Under the pieces are notes generated by a model that worked only from the letters and a program-made list of their open reading frames with translations, was not told where the DNA came from and ran no database searches. A stretch of 64,000 bases of DNA, taken from JBBECJ01 sp963763325 (GTDB lineage Bacteria; Chloroflexota; Chloroflexia; Thermomicrobiales; CFX8). This document shows positions 28,005 through 36,524 of this stretch, in pieces. The DNA is taken from positions 62,001 to 126,000 of the forward strand of contig CAVXOL010000019.1 in assembly GCA_963763325.1 (NCBI GenBank), written 5' to 3'. A program made the position numbers and the translations under genes. The first letter of the stretch is position 1, and every line of letters begins with the position of its first letter.

Positions 28005-28535
28005 TCAGGCGGTTCGGGTTCCATCGTCTCGAACGACACCTGGCGCGAGGGAGCCGGAGGCGAGCTTCTGTTCACGCTCCTGACCCGCGCGCTCGATGGC
28101 GGCGTCAGCAGCTGCCTGTCCGCCGAGATACTTCTCGATCAGGTTGTCAACACCGAAGACGACATCGACGCGGAGATCGAGATCCTGGTACTTGAGGATT
28201 GCGTCCTCAAGTCGCGTCCAGTAGTACTCCTCGCCGCCACCGGCGTTGAACTCCCATGCAGGACGCACCTGGATCAGCACGTTCTCGTCTGGATCGTAGA
28301 CGGCGAAGATGTGCTGGATTTCCATATGGTGCTTGCAGGCCGGGCAGTACGCGTGGTGGATCGACTTTCGCAGAATGCCCTCGCGGCCCTTGGGATCAGT
28401 CCCGAAGTTGATGACGTCGGCAACGACTGGTGACCAACGGGCGCGGCACTTCGGACAGTTCAATTCGGTTTCGTTGTACTTGGTCTTGAGTCGCTCATCG
28501 ATCTCGACCGGAGCGGACGCTACGTCGTTTGCCAT
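28005..28535 (-). CDS. CpXC-domain protein
   Basis: The ATG at 28535 (MANDVASAPVEID) follows GGGGAAACAGG and is preferred to the longer frame. The 176-aa product has ELNCPKCRARW and later HHAYCPACKHHMEI, two C-P-x-C knuckles that make the treble-clef zinc site of the CpXC family. A mixed alpha/beta body with VLIQVRPAWEFN follows, and the C-terminus is Ala/Gln/Glu-rich. The family's function is unknown. It sits upstream of the MFS gene on the same strand. Confidence 0.75.
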   Translation of the reverse strand: MANDVASAPVEIDERLKTKYNETELNCPKCRARWSPVVADVINFGTDPKGREGILRKSIHHAYCPACKHHMEIQHIFAVYDPDENVLIQVRPAWEFNAGGGEEYYWTRLEDAILKYQDLDLRVDVVFGVDNLIEKYLGGQAAADAAIERAGQEREQKLASGSLAPGVVRDDGTRTA

Positions 28536-28625
28536 GATTATCCTGTTTCCCCTTGCACATGTGACATCGATCGTTTCCAAAGTATTGACAAGTGTCGCTG
28601 CCGGATTCAACCGCTATGACTAACG

Positions 28626-29663
28626 TCAGGATCGGCTGGACTGGTTTCCTGCCTTCTCTTCGAGTTGCCGGATCATGTCGCCGAAAATGTCCGCCGACGA
28701 GCGAGTTGGGTCGCCGGGACGTGAGCCGCCGGCTGCCGGAGAGCCACGCAGTGGATCGAGCAGCTGCTCGGCGACTTCACGGACATCCGCGTGCGGGCTG
28801 TCACGAGCTGCCTCAGCCGTCAGTGGATTGCGGTGCTGCCGGTATAGCAGGCCGGCAGCGTCTGCCGCGAGTGCATGCTCCGGGTGGACGACGAAGTAGG
28901 AGAGTATTTCCGCCATCTGTGCCGTTGGCAGCGACGTACCGAGCGCGTTCAGTGCGCTTCGCCGGATCGAGACCGTTGCCGATTCGTCGCCGAGCAACTT
29001 CGTTGCTCGTTCGACGGTGGATTGCCGGTTGATGCGCAGGGCCGCGCTCCAGACGACGCCGCGCACGCGTTCACTCTCGTCAGCAACGAGGTGGTCAAGC
29101 ATGCGTTCCAGCACTTCCGGCGCGTACTCCGCAAGAAACTCCGCCGCCAGCCCACGTATCTCGCCCGCATGCGACATGAGCGCCTGTTCGGCGATGCTCA
29201 GTCGTCCGTCGGTTCCAACGCCGAATGGATCAAGCTGGTCGAGGACGAGGAGATGCAGCGTCGCTTCGGCGGCTTGTGTGTCAGTTCCCGCGACGAGTGC
29301 GGACGCCTGCTTAACCAACTGCGCTGGCTCGGTGGCCAGTCGTCGCCAGAGCGCAGTCGCCGCCGCACCGGCCGCAATCGCACTGGCGTGGGTTCCGATC
29401 GAGCCAGCAGATGCCCTGTTCACGACCTCCACGAGCGTTCGGTCGCGGCGGCGCTGCCGAAAGTCCGACTCGAATGTCAGCAATCGATCGGCCCGCTCGG
29501 AACTCAAATCGGGATCGCCACGCAGCCAGCGTCGGCCATCCAGGGACAACAGCAGTGCTTCCACGACCCGTTGCTGGTGCTCGGCATCCATCCCGGCCAG
29601 GTCGGCATGCGCAGCCGCCTCCCCGGATTCAACAGCTTCCACGAGTGGGTCCATCGCCGCCAC
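28626..29663 (-). CDS. HEAT-like helical repeat protein, 345 aa
   Basis: Almost wholly alpha-helical with HEAT/ARM-type repeats: VRGVVWSAALRIN, VSIRRSALNALGTSLP, AEFLAEYAPEVLERMLDHL and ADVREVAEQLLDPL. No signal peptide, membrane segment or catalytic motif. The C-terminal tail GDMIRQLEEKAGNQSSRS may be a short coiled coil. Likely a scaffold. It is followed downstream on the same strand by the CpXC gene and preceded by queF 18 bases away, so the three may share a transcript. Confidence 0.6.
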   Translation of the reverse strand: MAAMDPLVEAVESGEAAAHADLAGMDAEHQQRVVEALLLSLDGRRWLRGDPDLSSERADRLLTFESDFRQRRRDRTLVEVVNRASAGSIGTHASAIAAGAAATALWRRLATEPAQLVKQASALVAGTDTQAAEATLHLLVLDQLDPFGVGTDGRLSIAEQALMSHAGEIRGLAAEFLAEYAPEVLERMLDHLVADESERVRGVVWSAALRINRQSTVERATKLLGDESATVSIRRSALNALGTSLPTAQMAEILSYFVVHPEHALAADAAGLLYRQHRNPLTAEAARDSPHADVREVAEQLLDPLRGSPAAGGSRPGDPTRSSADIFGDMIRQLEEKAGNQSSRS

Positions 29664-29681
29664 CGAGCCGGTCCGGCTCGC

Positions 29682-30068
29682 CTATCCGCGCCCTGATGCG
29701 ATGTGGGTCGCGGTCACGGTCGTGTAAAGTCCGCCGCGGACGTTGAACTTGCCAATCACCGTCGCCTCGCGTGGGGCGATCTTGCTGACGATCTCGTCAA
29801 GGATCTGGTTGGTGACGGCCTCGTGAAACGCCCCCTCATTTCGGAACGACCAGAGATAGAGCTTAAATGACTTCAGCTCGACGCAGAGATGGTCGGGGAT
29901 ATAGCGCAGCGTAATCTCTGCAAAATCAGGCTGGCCGGTCACCGGGCAGAGACAGGTGAATTCAGGCGACGAGATCTCAATCGTGTAATCCCGTTCCGGG
30001 TTCGGGTTGGGGAAGACATCAAGTTCTTTTGTCGCGGTTGTTGTATTTGCACCAAGCAGAGTAGACAC
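29682..30068 (-). CDS. queF: NADPH-dependent 7-cyano-7-deazaguanine (preQ0) reductase
   Basis: QueF reduces the nitrile of preQ0 to preQ1 in queuosine tRNA modification. At 128 aa it is the short unimodular type. The catalytic cysteine is Cys41 in FTCLCPVTGQPD with the proton donor Asp48. The QueF motif ELKSFKLYLWSFRNEG binds NADPH. The start is a GTG at 30068 with GGAGG about 11 bases upstream; the frame has no nearer ATG. No other queuosine genes are in the window, and no preQ1 riboswitch fold was apparent in the 86-base leader. Confidence 0.95.
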   Translation of the reverse strand: MSTLLGANTTTATKELDVFPNPNPERDYTIEISSPEFTCLCPVTGQPDFAEITLRYIPDHLCVELKSFKLYLWSFRNEGAFHEAVTNQILDEIVSKIAPREATVIGKFNVRGGLYTTVTATHIASGRG

Positions 30069-30154
30069 GTTCTCAGGTTCCTCCAGTCAGGACGATGCAA
30101 GTGAATGCAACGTGTAAGCGTACTAAATGGAGGCGGCGTGCGGCTGGATCGAGA

Positions 30155-32695
30155 TTATCCGGTGGACGTCGGATTCACTCCGCAGCGTGAATGCCTGACC
30201 CGATGCATCGCTCTGTCGGCAGCACGGACCAGATCCTCGACGGTCGATGCATCGGCAGGATAGACGGCGATGCCGATTGAAAGTGACACAATCACATTGT
30301 GGCCGGCTGCGATCGTGAACGGTCGGCTCTCAGTGACAGCGAGCAACCGGTCGGCTATCTCCTCGGCAAGCGATCGATCGGTTTCCGGGAGCATGACGAC
30401 AAAGTCATCGCCGACGTATCGTGCCAGAAGGTCGCTCTCTCGCAGTTGAGTTAACAGGCGCGCCCCGATCTGCCGTAACACCTCATCGCCAGCCAGATCT
30501 CCAAAGGCGTCGTTGATGCCCTTGAATCCGTCGATGATGACTGAGAGAAGCGCCAACGGTCGCATATGCTGGTCAGAACGCGCCATCTCGGAATAGAGGC
30601 GAGACTGGAACAAGCGGTAGTTGGGCAATTCGGTGATCGGGTCACGCATCGCCAGATGCTGCACGTGCTCGTAGCGCCGTGCATTGGAAATCGTTGTCCC
30701 TGCGTGCCCGGCGAAGGTCTGCAACACCTCAACGTCATCATGTGTGAGGGTGAGCTCGTGGTTGCGTTCGACGATCAGGACACCGGCGAGATCTCCCGCG
30801 CACCAGATCGGAACTGTGATCTGGGATCTGCTGTCAGCACGCGCGAGACTGCGCTCGTCGTCGTCGTTGAACTGCACGACCAACTCAGCGACCCCGGTCT
30901 GCGCGACTCGGCCCGCGACACTCCCTCCGAGGACGAGCGGGGGCGGGACCTTATCTGGCGGCAGGCCATGCCAGGCTGCGGATTCCAACCGGTCGCCGTC
31001 GATCAAGCTGATCGAAACGAATTGGTAATTGAAGACAGTCGCGAGGGTGTCGACGATCTGCCGCAACGCCTCATCCATGTCGAGTGTGCTCGAGACGATT
31101 GACGCCACTCGCTGGATCGCATCCATCGCCGTCCGGCTGCGTCGTTCAGCATCGTAGGCCTCGCTGCGCTCGAATGCCATTCCGAGGTGGCCTGCGATGG
31201 TCGTTAGAATCTCGAAATCGGTCGATCGAAGCGGCTTGCTGTCGGGTGTTTCGACGTTCAGGACGCCGATCGTCTTTCCATTGGCGATGATCGGAACACA
31301 GATCTCCTGCTGAGCCGCCGGACTGGTAGGCAGGTAATCAGGAGATGCGCTGACATCTCTGATGAAGACTGGCTCTCCAGTTCTTGCGACGCGGCCAGTG
31401 ATGCCAGTTTCGATCGAGACACCATGAATGAGGAAGTAGTCGCGAATGTTGTCCTCGTTGGAGTCGTGGACGGCCACGAAGTTGAGCCGGTCGCCTTCGA
31501 TCAACCCGATCCCGCAACTGCCATAGCCGAACGCGCCTTCGATCTCGGCTACGACGAGTGGCAACGCCTCCCGGATCGTCACCTGTCCAGCGATTACCGA
31601 CGTAACCCGGTCGAGAAGATGCAGTTGCTCGTTACGCCGTTCGAGCTCGGAGATTCGAAGATGATTGGAGATCGCCGTCCCCAGATGGTCGCCGAGCGTC
31701 AGGAGAATGTCGAGGTCGCTGTCATCAAGCTGTCGAACATTCGTTGCCTCGACATTCAGCACGCCGACGACGGTGTCGCCTGCCCTGACTGGCACGCAGA
31801 TCTCCTGCGTTGTATCCTCGCGCCATTCGACATAATCAGGATCGATGCGGGCATCTCGCGCGAAGACAGGCACGCCAGTCCGCGCCACCCTGCCCGCGAC
31901 TCCCTCCAGGAAGACCGATTCACCTGGTGGAGCACCGGCCAGCAAATCGGCGTAGGAATAATAGAAACCGATCTGCTCGTCACGGATGACACCGAGGCCG
32001 AGTGCCGAGTAGCCAAAGACGCTGCAGATCTCACTCAAGATGTCAGATTCGTCGTCGGAATCAGCGACACGACCCGCGATGCGACCTGCGAGGTGCTGCA
32101 GGTGTGCGAGTTGATTGAGACGGTGCGCTGCCGCCCGTTGCTCGCGCGAGCGCTCAATGGCCACGCCGAGTGACGTTGCCAACGTCTGCACGACGTCGAA
32201 CTCTTCCGGGCCGAGTTGGACATCCGCGCCCGCCTCAACCAGGAACACGCCCCAAACGTTCCCACGAACTATGATCGGCACGCACGCCTCACGCTGGATG
32301 CAACCGCCGGGATCGACAAAGTCTGGATCCAGGTGAACGTTTTCGATGAGTTCGCCGACACCACGACGGGCGACACGGCCACAAATACCGCGCGATATGG
32401 GCAGGCGAACATCTGCTGGGACATTGTGTGACTGGACGCCCCGAAAGACGAGCATGTCATGTTCCAGGACGCCGATTGCGATTGTTGAGAACTTGAAGCG
32501 GCTGGAGATTTCTCTTACCAGCGGCTGGATCTCTTGCTCGATATCAGGTTTACCTGCGATAGAAGAGACGACCTGATGGAGCGTCGTCAACAGTCGGATG
32601 TGGCGTGCGCTGACATCAGGTGACGCCACCAGCTGCCGGCTGGGTTCTTCAGGCGTTATTCGAGTCGGTCGGATGGGACGCGGCGAATTCGCCAA
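30155..32695 (-). CDS. Multi-GAF sensor with C-terminal degenerate GGDEF domain, 846 aa
   Basis: Four GAF domains follow one another at about residues 30-175, 190-340, 355-505 and 525-675. The recurring phrases are G-I-x-G-R-V-A-R-x-G (for example RGICGRVARRG, EGVAGRVARTG, TGITGRVARTG) and E-I-C-V-P-(I/V). The GGDEF domain (about 685-845) keeps the D-x-L-T/N-x-R-x-like start (DPITELPNYRLFQSRL) and ends NVIVSLSIGIAVYPAD, but its signature loop is Y-V-G-D-D-F in place of G-G-D-E-F. Loss of the first glycine may weaken or abolish diguanylate cyclase activity. The start is a TTG at 32695 behind GAAGAGGA. No membrane helix, so cytosolic sensing of small ligands or nucleotides is expected. Confidence 0.88.
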   Translation of the reverse strand: MANSPRPIRPTRITPEEPSRQLVASPDVSARHIRLLTTLHQVVSSIAGKPDIEQEIQPLVREISSRFKFSTIAIGVLEHDMLVFRGVQSHNVPADVRLPISRGICGRVARRGVGELIENVHLDPDFVDPGGCIQREACVPIIVRGNVWGVFLVEAGADVQLGPEEFDVVQTLATSLGVAIERSREQRAAAHRLNQLAHLQHLAGRIAGRVADSDDESDILSEICSVFGYSALGLGVIRDEQIGFYYSYADLLAGAPPGESVFLEGVAGRVARTGVPVFARDARIDPDYVEWREDTTQEICVPVRAGDTVVGVLNVEATNVRQLDDSDLDILLTLGDHLGTAISNHLRISELERRNEQLHLLDRVTSVIAGQVTIREALPLVVAEIEGAFGYGSCGIGLIEGDRLNFVAVHDSNEDNIRDYFLIHGVSIETGITGRVARTGEPVFIRDVSASPDYLPTSPAAQQEICVPIIANGKTIGVLNVETPDSKPLRSTDFEILTTIAGHLGMAFERSEAYDAERRSRTAMDAIQRVASIVSSTLDMDEALRQIVDTLATVFNYQFVSISLIDGDRLESAAWHGLPPDKVPPPLVLGGSVAGRVAQTGVAELVVQFNDDDERSLARADSRSQITVPIWCAGDLAGVLIVERNHELTLTHDDVEVLQTFAGHAGTTISNARRYEHVQHLAMRDPITELPNYRLFQSRLYSEMARSDQHMRPLALLSVIIDGFKGINDAFGDLAGDEVLRQIGARLLTQLRESDLLARYVGDDFVVMLPETDRSLAEEIADRLLAVTESRPFTIAAGHNVIVSLSIGIAVYPADASTVEDLVRAADRAMHRVRHSRCGVNPTSTG

Positions 32696-32822
32696 GGCAT
32701 CCTCTTCCTACGCAAGTTTGCCAGAATAAAATGTCACTGCGATTCCAGTATACGACGGATCCCGATTCTGAGTATCTCCCGAACACGGTGCAGGATGCTA
32801 TCCTTCGTGACGCTCGCTTCCT

Positions 32823-32919
32823 GGGGGCGGATCGGGCCCGGTGGCTCGTGCGGTCTTCAAAACCGTTGTGGGGGGTGACGAGCCTCCCAGGTGGGTTCGA
32901 CTCCCATGCGCCCTCGCCA
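32823..32919 (+). tRNA. selC: tRNA-Sec (anticodon TCA)
   Basis: A 97-nt tRNA with all selenocysteine hallmarks. The D stem is 6 bp (CGGGCC/GGCTCG) with a 4-nt loop. The anticodon stem GCGGT/ACCGT encloses CTTCAAA, anticodon TCA, which reads UGA. The variable arm is long (TGGGGGG/CCTCCCA). The T arm is GTGGG-TTCGACT-CCCAT. The acceptor GGGGGCG pairs with CGCCCTC, with a possible mismatched eighth pair. Discriminator G and an encoded CCA end the gene at 32919. SelA, SelB and SelD are not in the window, but this gene shows the genome has the selenocysteine system. Confidence 0.93.
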
Positions 32920-33101
32920 TGTCTCAGCCAGTGCAGCGCGTTTCTCCCATCGATATGCTGTCGGTTGATCTGGATGCAGTGTCCGACCGTACGGCTGAAC
33001 TTTCGACGTCCGCCGTACCCGGTGAAGACTCTGAACGTTGGACCGATCGCTAGCTCCCGAATTGCCCCGATCGATCTCGACTCACGGGAATTGATGCCGC
33101 A

Positions 33102-33857
33102 ATGGCGCAGGACCAGGATGTACAAATGGTCGGTGCGAACGGGCGGACCTGGCCGACACCGACTGTGCCGTGGGTCATGAGACAGGTCTGGAATGATCTG
33201 CTGTTCATGCACTGGCCAGTCCAGCCGGAGGTCATGCGCGGGCTCATTCCAGCCGCGCTGCCACTCGACACTTTTGGCGGTCAGGCATGGATCGGGATCG
33301 TGCCGTTCTGGATGAGCGGTGTTCGCGCTCGGCTGCTCCCGCCGCTGCCGGGGTTATCACGGTTTCCGGAACTGAACGTGCGGACCTACGTGACGATCGA
33401 CGACAAGCCTGGGGTTTACTTCTTCAGCCTGGACGCATCGAACCGGCCCGCTGTTGTGGCGGCCCGCGCCTACGGCCTGCCCTACTTTCACGCGCGAATG
33501 GCAACGTCGAGACCGGATAGCTGGGTTCGTTACGACAGCCGGCGCACGCATCGGGGAGCACCACACGCATCACTGCGAATGCGCTACCGGCCGGTTGGTC
33601 CGGTCATGGCGGATGTCGTGCCGGGGACGCTCGACTGGTGGTTGACCGAGCGGTACTGCCTCTATTTCGTCGGCGGGGATGGCGCGCCACGCAGGCTGGA
33701 GATTGACCATCCGAAATGGCCACTCCAACCTGCTGAGGCTGAAATCGATGAGAATTCGATGACTGACCAGATCGGACTGGCGCTGCCAGACATCCAACCG
33801 CTATTGCACTTCTCTCGGCGGCAGGACGTGATGATCTGGCCGAAGGCGAAGGCATAA
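33102..33857 (+). CDS. DUF2071 (YqjF-type) protein
   Basis: The 251-aa product matches the DUF2071 pattern: WPTPTVPWVMRQVWNDLLFM, then HWPVQPEVMRGLIPAALPLD, TFGGQAWIGIVPFWMSGVR, and FPELNVRTYVTIDDKPGVYF. The ending DWWLTERYCLYFVGGDG is also characteristic. It is soluble, with an acetoacetate-decarboxylase-like beta fold, and its role is unknown. The ATG at 33102 has only a weak upstream purine run; an ATG at 33126 is possible. Confidence 0.88.
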   Translation: MAQDQDVQMVGANGRTWPTPTVPWVMRQVWNDLLFMHWPVQPEVMRGLIPAALPLDTFGGQAWIGIVPFWMSGVRARLLPPLPGLSRFPELNVRTYVTIDDKPGVYFFSLDASNRPAVVAARAYGLPYFHARMATSRPDSWVRYDSRRTHRGAPHASLRMRYRPVGPVMADVVPGTLDWWLTERYCLYFVGGDGAPRRLEIDHPKWPLQPAEAEIDENSMTDQIGLALPDIQPLLHFSRRQDVMIWPKAKA

Positions 33858-33949
33858 GGCAAGATGAGAACCCAAAGTCCTCTCCACCGGCCATCACCGT
33901 TCGGCTCCAGACGGATTGCTATACTTGCTGGTGGTGATCGATCACTGCC

Positions 33950-34031
33950 GGGGGGATGGCGGAATCGGCAGACGCGCGTGCCTTAGGAGCACGTACCGCA
34001 AGGTGTGAGGGTTCGAGTCCCTCTTCCCCCA
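33950..34031 (+). tRNA. tRNA-Leu (anticodon TAG)
   Basis: An 82-nt class II tRNA. The acceptor GGGGGGA pairs with TTCCCCC (one G-T). The D arm is GCGGAATCGGCAGACGC, the anticodon stem CGTGC/GCACG encloses CTTAGGA (anticodon TAG, leucine), and there is a variable arm and a T arm GAGGG-TTCGAGT-CCCTC. No CCA is encoded. TATACT at 33920-33925 could be its -10. Confidence 0.95.
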
Positions 34032-34100
34032 CGACGTTGATACTGCGCCTGGTTGAAGGCGCTGGTGTACCCACGAAACCCCGCGACGAAGGGGAACCAG

Positions 34101-34778
34101 ATGGCGAGCATCTCTGCAGCCGAGTCGGATGAGGCGCGAGAGCACGACGCGGCGGCAGCCGATCCCAACCTGCCCGACCTCGATTCCAGCAGCAACGACG
34201 AGCGACCGATTCAACCGAGCGTCTTTCGGACGAAGGTGATCCCGGTCCTCGCCATCGTCATGGTGGTCGGCATGTTAGGACTGCTCGCGTACGCGATGTT
34301 CGCGCCGGAAGATGCCCGCGTCGGTCAGAACTGGAGAGTCGGTGGCAGCGGCTATCTCGTTCCGGAAGGCGATATCAATGCTCCAGACTTCACGGCTGTG
34401 ACATTCGATGGCGACGAAGTCAACCTCGCCGACCTGCGCGGACAGATCGTGGTCGTCAACTTCTGGGCGTCGTGGTGCGGGCCGTGTCGCGACGAAACTC
34501 CGCTGCTGGAAGCCGTCCAGGACAATCTGGGAGACGATGTCGTCCTCGTCGGACTGAACACCGGCGACACGGAGGAGGATGCTCGCGCGTTCCTCGATGA
34601 GTTCAATGTCACCTACACCGTCGCCCGCGACGAGAATGGAGCGATCGCCCTCGACTATGGCGTGACTGGAATGCCGGAGACCTTCGTCATCGACGCGAAC
34701 GGAAACTACGCCGTGAAGTACCTCGGCGAGGTTCGCAGCCTGGAGCAGTTGCGCGGCATGGTCGCTGAGGCACGCTGA
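34101..34778 (+). CDS. Membrane-anchored thioredoxin-like protein (TlpA/ResA/CcmG type)
   Basis: This reduces apocytochrome c cysteines at the outer membrane face before haem attachment. The ATG at 34101 follows AAGGGG. Residues 1-50 are an acidic cytosolic leader, then one helix (VIPVLAIVMVVGMLGLLAYA), then the thioredoxin domain. It has NAPDFTAVTFDGDEVNL, VVNFWASWCGPCRDETP (active CxxC), and GMPETFVIDANG (cis-proline). It lies directly upstream of ccdA and ccmE-F-H. It is the normal Cys-Cys paralogue to compare with the TGA-containing protein at 21952. Confidence 0.92.
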   Translation: MASISAAESDEAREHDAAAADPNLPDLDSSSNDERPIQPSVFRTKVIPVLAIVMVVGMLGLLAYAMFAPEDARVGQNWRVGGSGYLVPEGDINAPDFTAVTFDGDEVNLADLRGQIVVVNFWASWCGPCRDETPLLEAVQDNLGDDVVLVGLNTGDTEEDARAFLDEFNVTYTVARDENGAIALDYGVTGMPETFVIDANGNYAVKYLGEVRSLEQLRGMVAEAR

Positions 34779-34779
34779 G

Positions 34780-35481
34780 ATGGGAGGGATCGGGCTGCTG
34801 GCAGCCTTCGGTGCGGGGATCGCGTCGTTCCTGTCGCCGTGCGTCGCACCGCTGCTGCCAGGCTACCTGACGATGCTCTCCGGCTCGGCCGGGGGTGTCG
34901 CTCAGTCCGACAACCGGATGCGGCTCTTCTGGCCGAGCCTGCTGTTCGTGCTCGGATTCTCGCTCGTGTTCGTGACATTGGGCGCGTCGGCATCGGTGTT
35001 TGGCGACGTACTGGACTCGTATCGCGGGCCGCTGACACGGATTTCCGGGCTGGTGATGATACTGATGGGGATCGTCATCATCTGGGGGTCGCGGCTGCCG
35101 TTCATGATGCGCGAGCGGCGCTTCCATCTGTCGCAGCAGACGTTCACACCGGCTGAAACGCTGTTGCTCGGGATGGCGTTCGGTTTTGGTTGGACTCCGT
35201 GCTTCGGGCCGATCCTGGCCTCGATCCTTGTCTACACCAGCACGGCTGAGACAGTTCGCGAGGGAACGTTGCTGCTGGCGGCCTACTCGCTCGGTCTCGG
35301 TGTACCGTTCCTGGCGGCAGGACTCGGTCTGGGACAATTTCAGCGCGGAGTCAGGGCACTCTCGCGACACGGCGGGGCGATCGTCGCCGTCAGCGGCGGG
35401 GCATTGATCGTGATCGGAATCCTGTTCGTGAGCGGGCAGATGTTCCGGATCGCAAGCGCCAGCCAGCGGTTCCTCGGCTAG
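34780..35481 (+). CDS. ccdA: CcdA-type thiol-disulfide interchange membrane protein
   Basis: A six-helix electron carrier of 233 aa. SFLSPCVAPLLPGYLTMLSG in helix 1 and GFGWTPCFGPIL in helix 4 hold the redox cysteines. It starts one base after the stop of the thioredoxin gene and the next gene's GTG overlaps its TAG by one base, so the three are translationally coupled. It supplies reductant to the upstream thioredoxin for cytochrome c maturation. Confidence 0.93.
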   Translation: MGGIGLLAAFGAGIASFLSPCVAPLLPGYLTMLSGSAGGVAQSDNRMRLFWPSLLFVLGFSLVFVTLGASASVFGDVLDSYRGPLTRISGLVMILMGIVIIWGSRLPFMMRERRFHLSQQTFTPAETLLLGMAFGFGWTPCFGPILASILVYTSTAETVREGTLLLAAYSLGLGVPFLAAGLGLGQFQRGVRALSRHGGAIVAVSGGALIVIGILFVSGQMFRIASASQRFLG

Positions 35482-35924
35482 TGCCGGCTGGCGACTGGTT
35501 CCTGGTCTCGTTGCGGGTCGCGCACGCGTTGGCGGCGATGCTCTGGTTAGGGGGAGGGGTATACTATCTCCTGGCTGTCCGGCCCGCGAGCCGGGAGGCA
35601 GACGAGCCACCGAGAGCGTTCATCTCCGCCGCGCAGGGGTACTTCGGCGAGTGGGCGCAGGTGGCGACGATGGTGATGGTCGTGACCGGTGGCATCCTGG
35701 TCTTCGATCGGCTGTCGAACGGCAGTGCCGGTCTGACATATGTGGCGCTGATGGCAGCGAAAATCGTCGCTGCGCTGGCAGCCTTCTGGATGGCGGGTGT
35801 GCGACCAGCACGCCGAGCCGCGAGCAAAGGGAGCCGATCGGCCCCTGAGATCATTGTTGCGTTAGGTTTGCTGGCGTTTGCAATCGGTGTTGGGTTGTCG
35901 AGCGTCTACGGACTGAGTGGTTGA
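35481..35924 (+). CDS. CopD-like four-helix membrane protein in the ccm cluster
   Basis: A 147-aa integral membrane protein starting with GTG at 35481. It reads VSLRVAHALAAMLWLGGGVYY, then GEWAQVATMVMVVTGGILVFD, then helices 3 and 4. The H-A-x-x-x-x-x-W-L-G-G helix and a second polar helix resemble CopD/DUF2269-type cytochrome-b-like proteins. A haem or copper role is only suggested by context. Its placement between ccdA and ccmE implies a part in cytochrome assembly. Confidence 0.6.
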   Translation: MPAGDWFLVSLRVAHALAAMLWLGGGVYYLLAVRPASREADEPPRAFISAAQGYFGEWAQVATMVMVVTGGILVFDRLSNGSAGLTYVALMAAKIVAALAAFWMAGVRPARRAASKGSRSAPEIIVALGLLAFAIGVGLSSVYGLSG

Positions 35925-35940
35925 CGTAAGGGACTGGTAC

Positions 35941-36379
35941 ATGAGCTCCGGGACACTGTCCGCATCGCCGGTGACGAAGCGCAGGCCGCGCATCAATCCC
36001 AAACTGCTGGTCGCGGCGACGGTCCTGATTCTGGCGGTGGGTTTCCTGGTCTTCAACGCAATGGGCTCGTCGATGGCCTATTACCAGACGATCGGCGAAC
36101 TGCGTGAGAGCGGCAAGGACGTGACCGGCGAACGGATCCGGGTTGGTGGCGATGTCGTGCCGGGGTCTATCCGAGCGCGTCGGCCTCGAAGACGAGATTC
36201 GCTTCACCGTCACCGACGGCGAGCACACGATGGACATGGTGTACAGTGAGGTTGTTCCTGACATTTTCAAGGACGACGTTGAGGTCGTAGCCGAAGGCCA
36301 CGTTGGCCCGGACGGCGTCTTTCAGGCAGAGACGCTGCTGACAAAGTGCCCATCGCGCTTTGAGGCTGAGGAATCGTAG
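35941..36379 (+). CDS. ccmE: Cytochrome c maturation haem chaperone CcmE, Cys-type variant; frame interrupted near 36171
   Basis: CcmE carries haem covalently on the periplasmic side before delivery to CcmF/H. The ATG at 35941 has AAGGGA eight bases upstream. Residues 1-20 are basic, then one helix (LLVAATVLILAVGFLVFNAM), then the OB-fold domain: YYQTIGELRE, GERIRVGGDVVPGSI, then in the next frame LEDEIRFTVTDGEHTM and DDVEVVAEGHVGPDGVFQAE. The haem-binding site reads T-K-C-P-S-R-F instead of K-H-x-x-x-Y, so it is the C-x3-Y/F variant known from archaea and some bacteria. The span is 1 modulo 3; an extra C at about 36171 causes the shift. Confidence 0.88.
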
Positions 36380-36415
36380 ACCGCATGTTGGTTCGGCGCT
36401 CGTCCGAACGCTCCC

Positions 36416-36506
36416 CTGTCGTCCTGAGCCGCAGCGAAGGACTGCTCCCCTCAGCGTCATCTGACCCAAGCTTGACGAGGTCCTGCGCTGCGGCTCAGGA
36501 CGACAG
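36416..36506. repeat. 91-bp hairpin repeat between ccmE and ccmF
   Basis: CTGTCGTCCTGAGCCGCAGC plus GAAGGAC (36416-36442) is matched at 26 of 27 positions by the reverse complement of 36480-36506. It has the CCTGAGCSGCAGYGAAGGA core of the repeat at 27861. A small separate hairpin GTTCGG/CCGAAC lies just before it at 36391-36409. Confidence 0.75.
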
Positions 36507-36524
36507 TTCAGAGGGTAACTCCTG

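Noticed and set aside
30069..30154. A preQ1 riboswitch before queF
   Set aside because: I looked for the short H-type pseudoknot with an A-rich tail and saw neither. The leader is explained by a plain GGAGG site.
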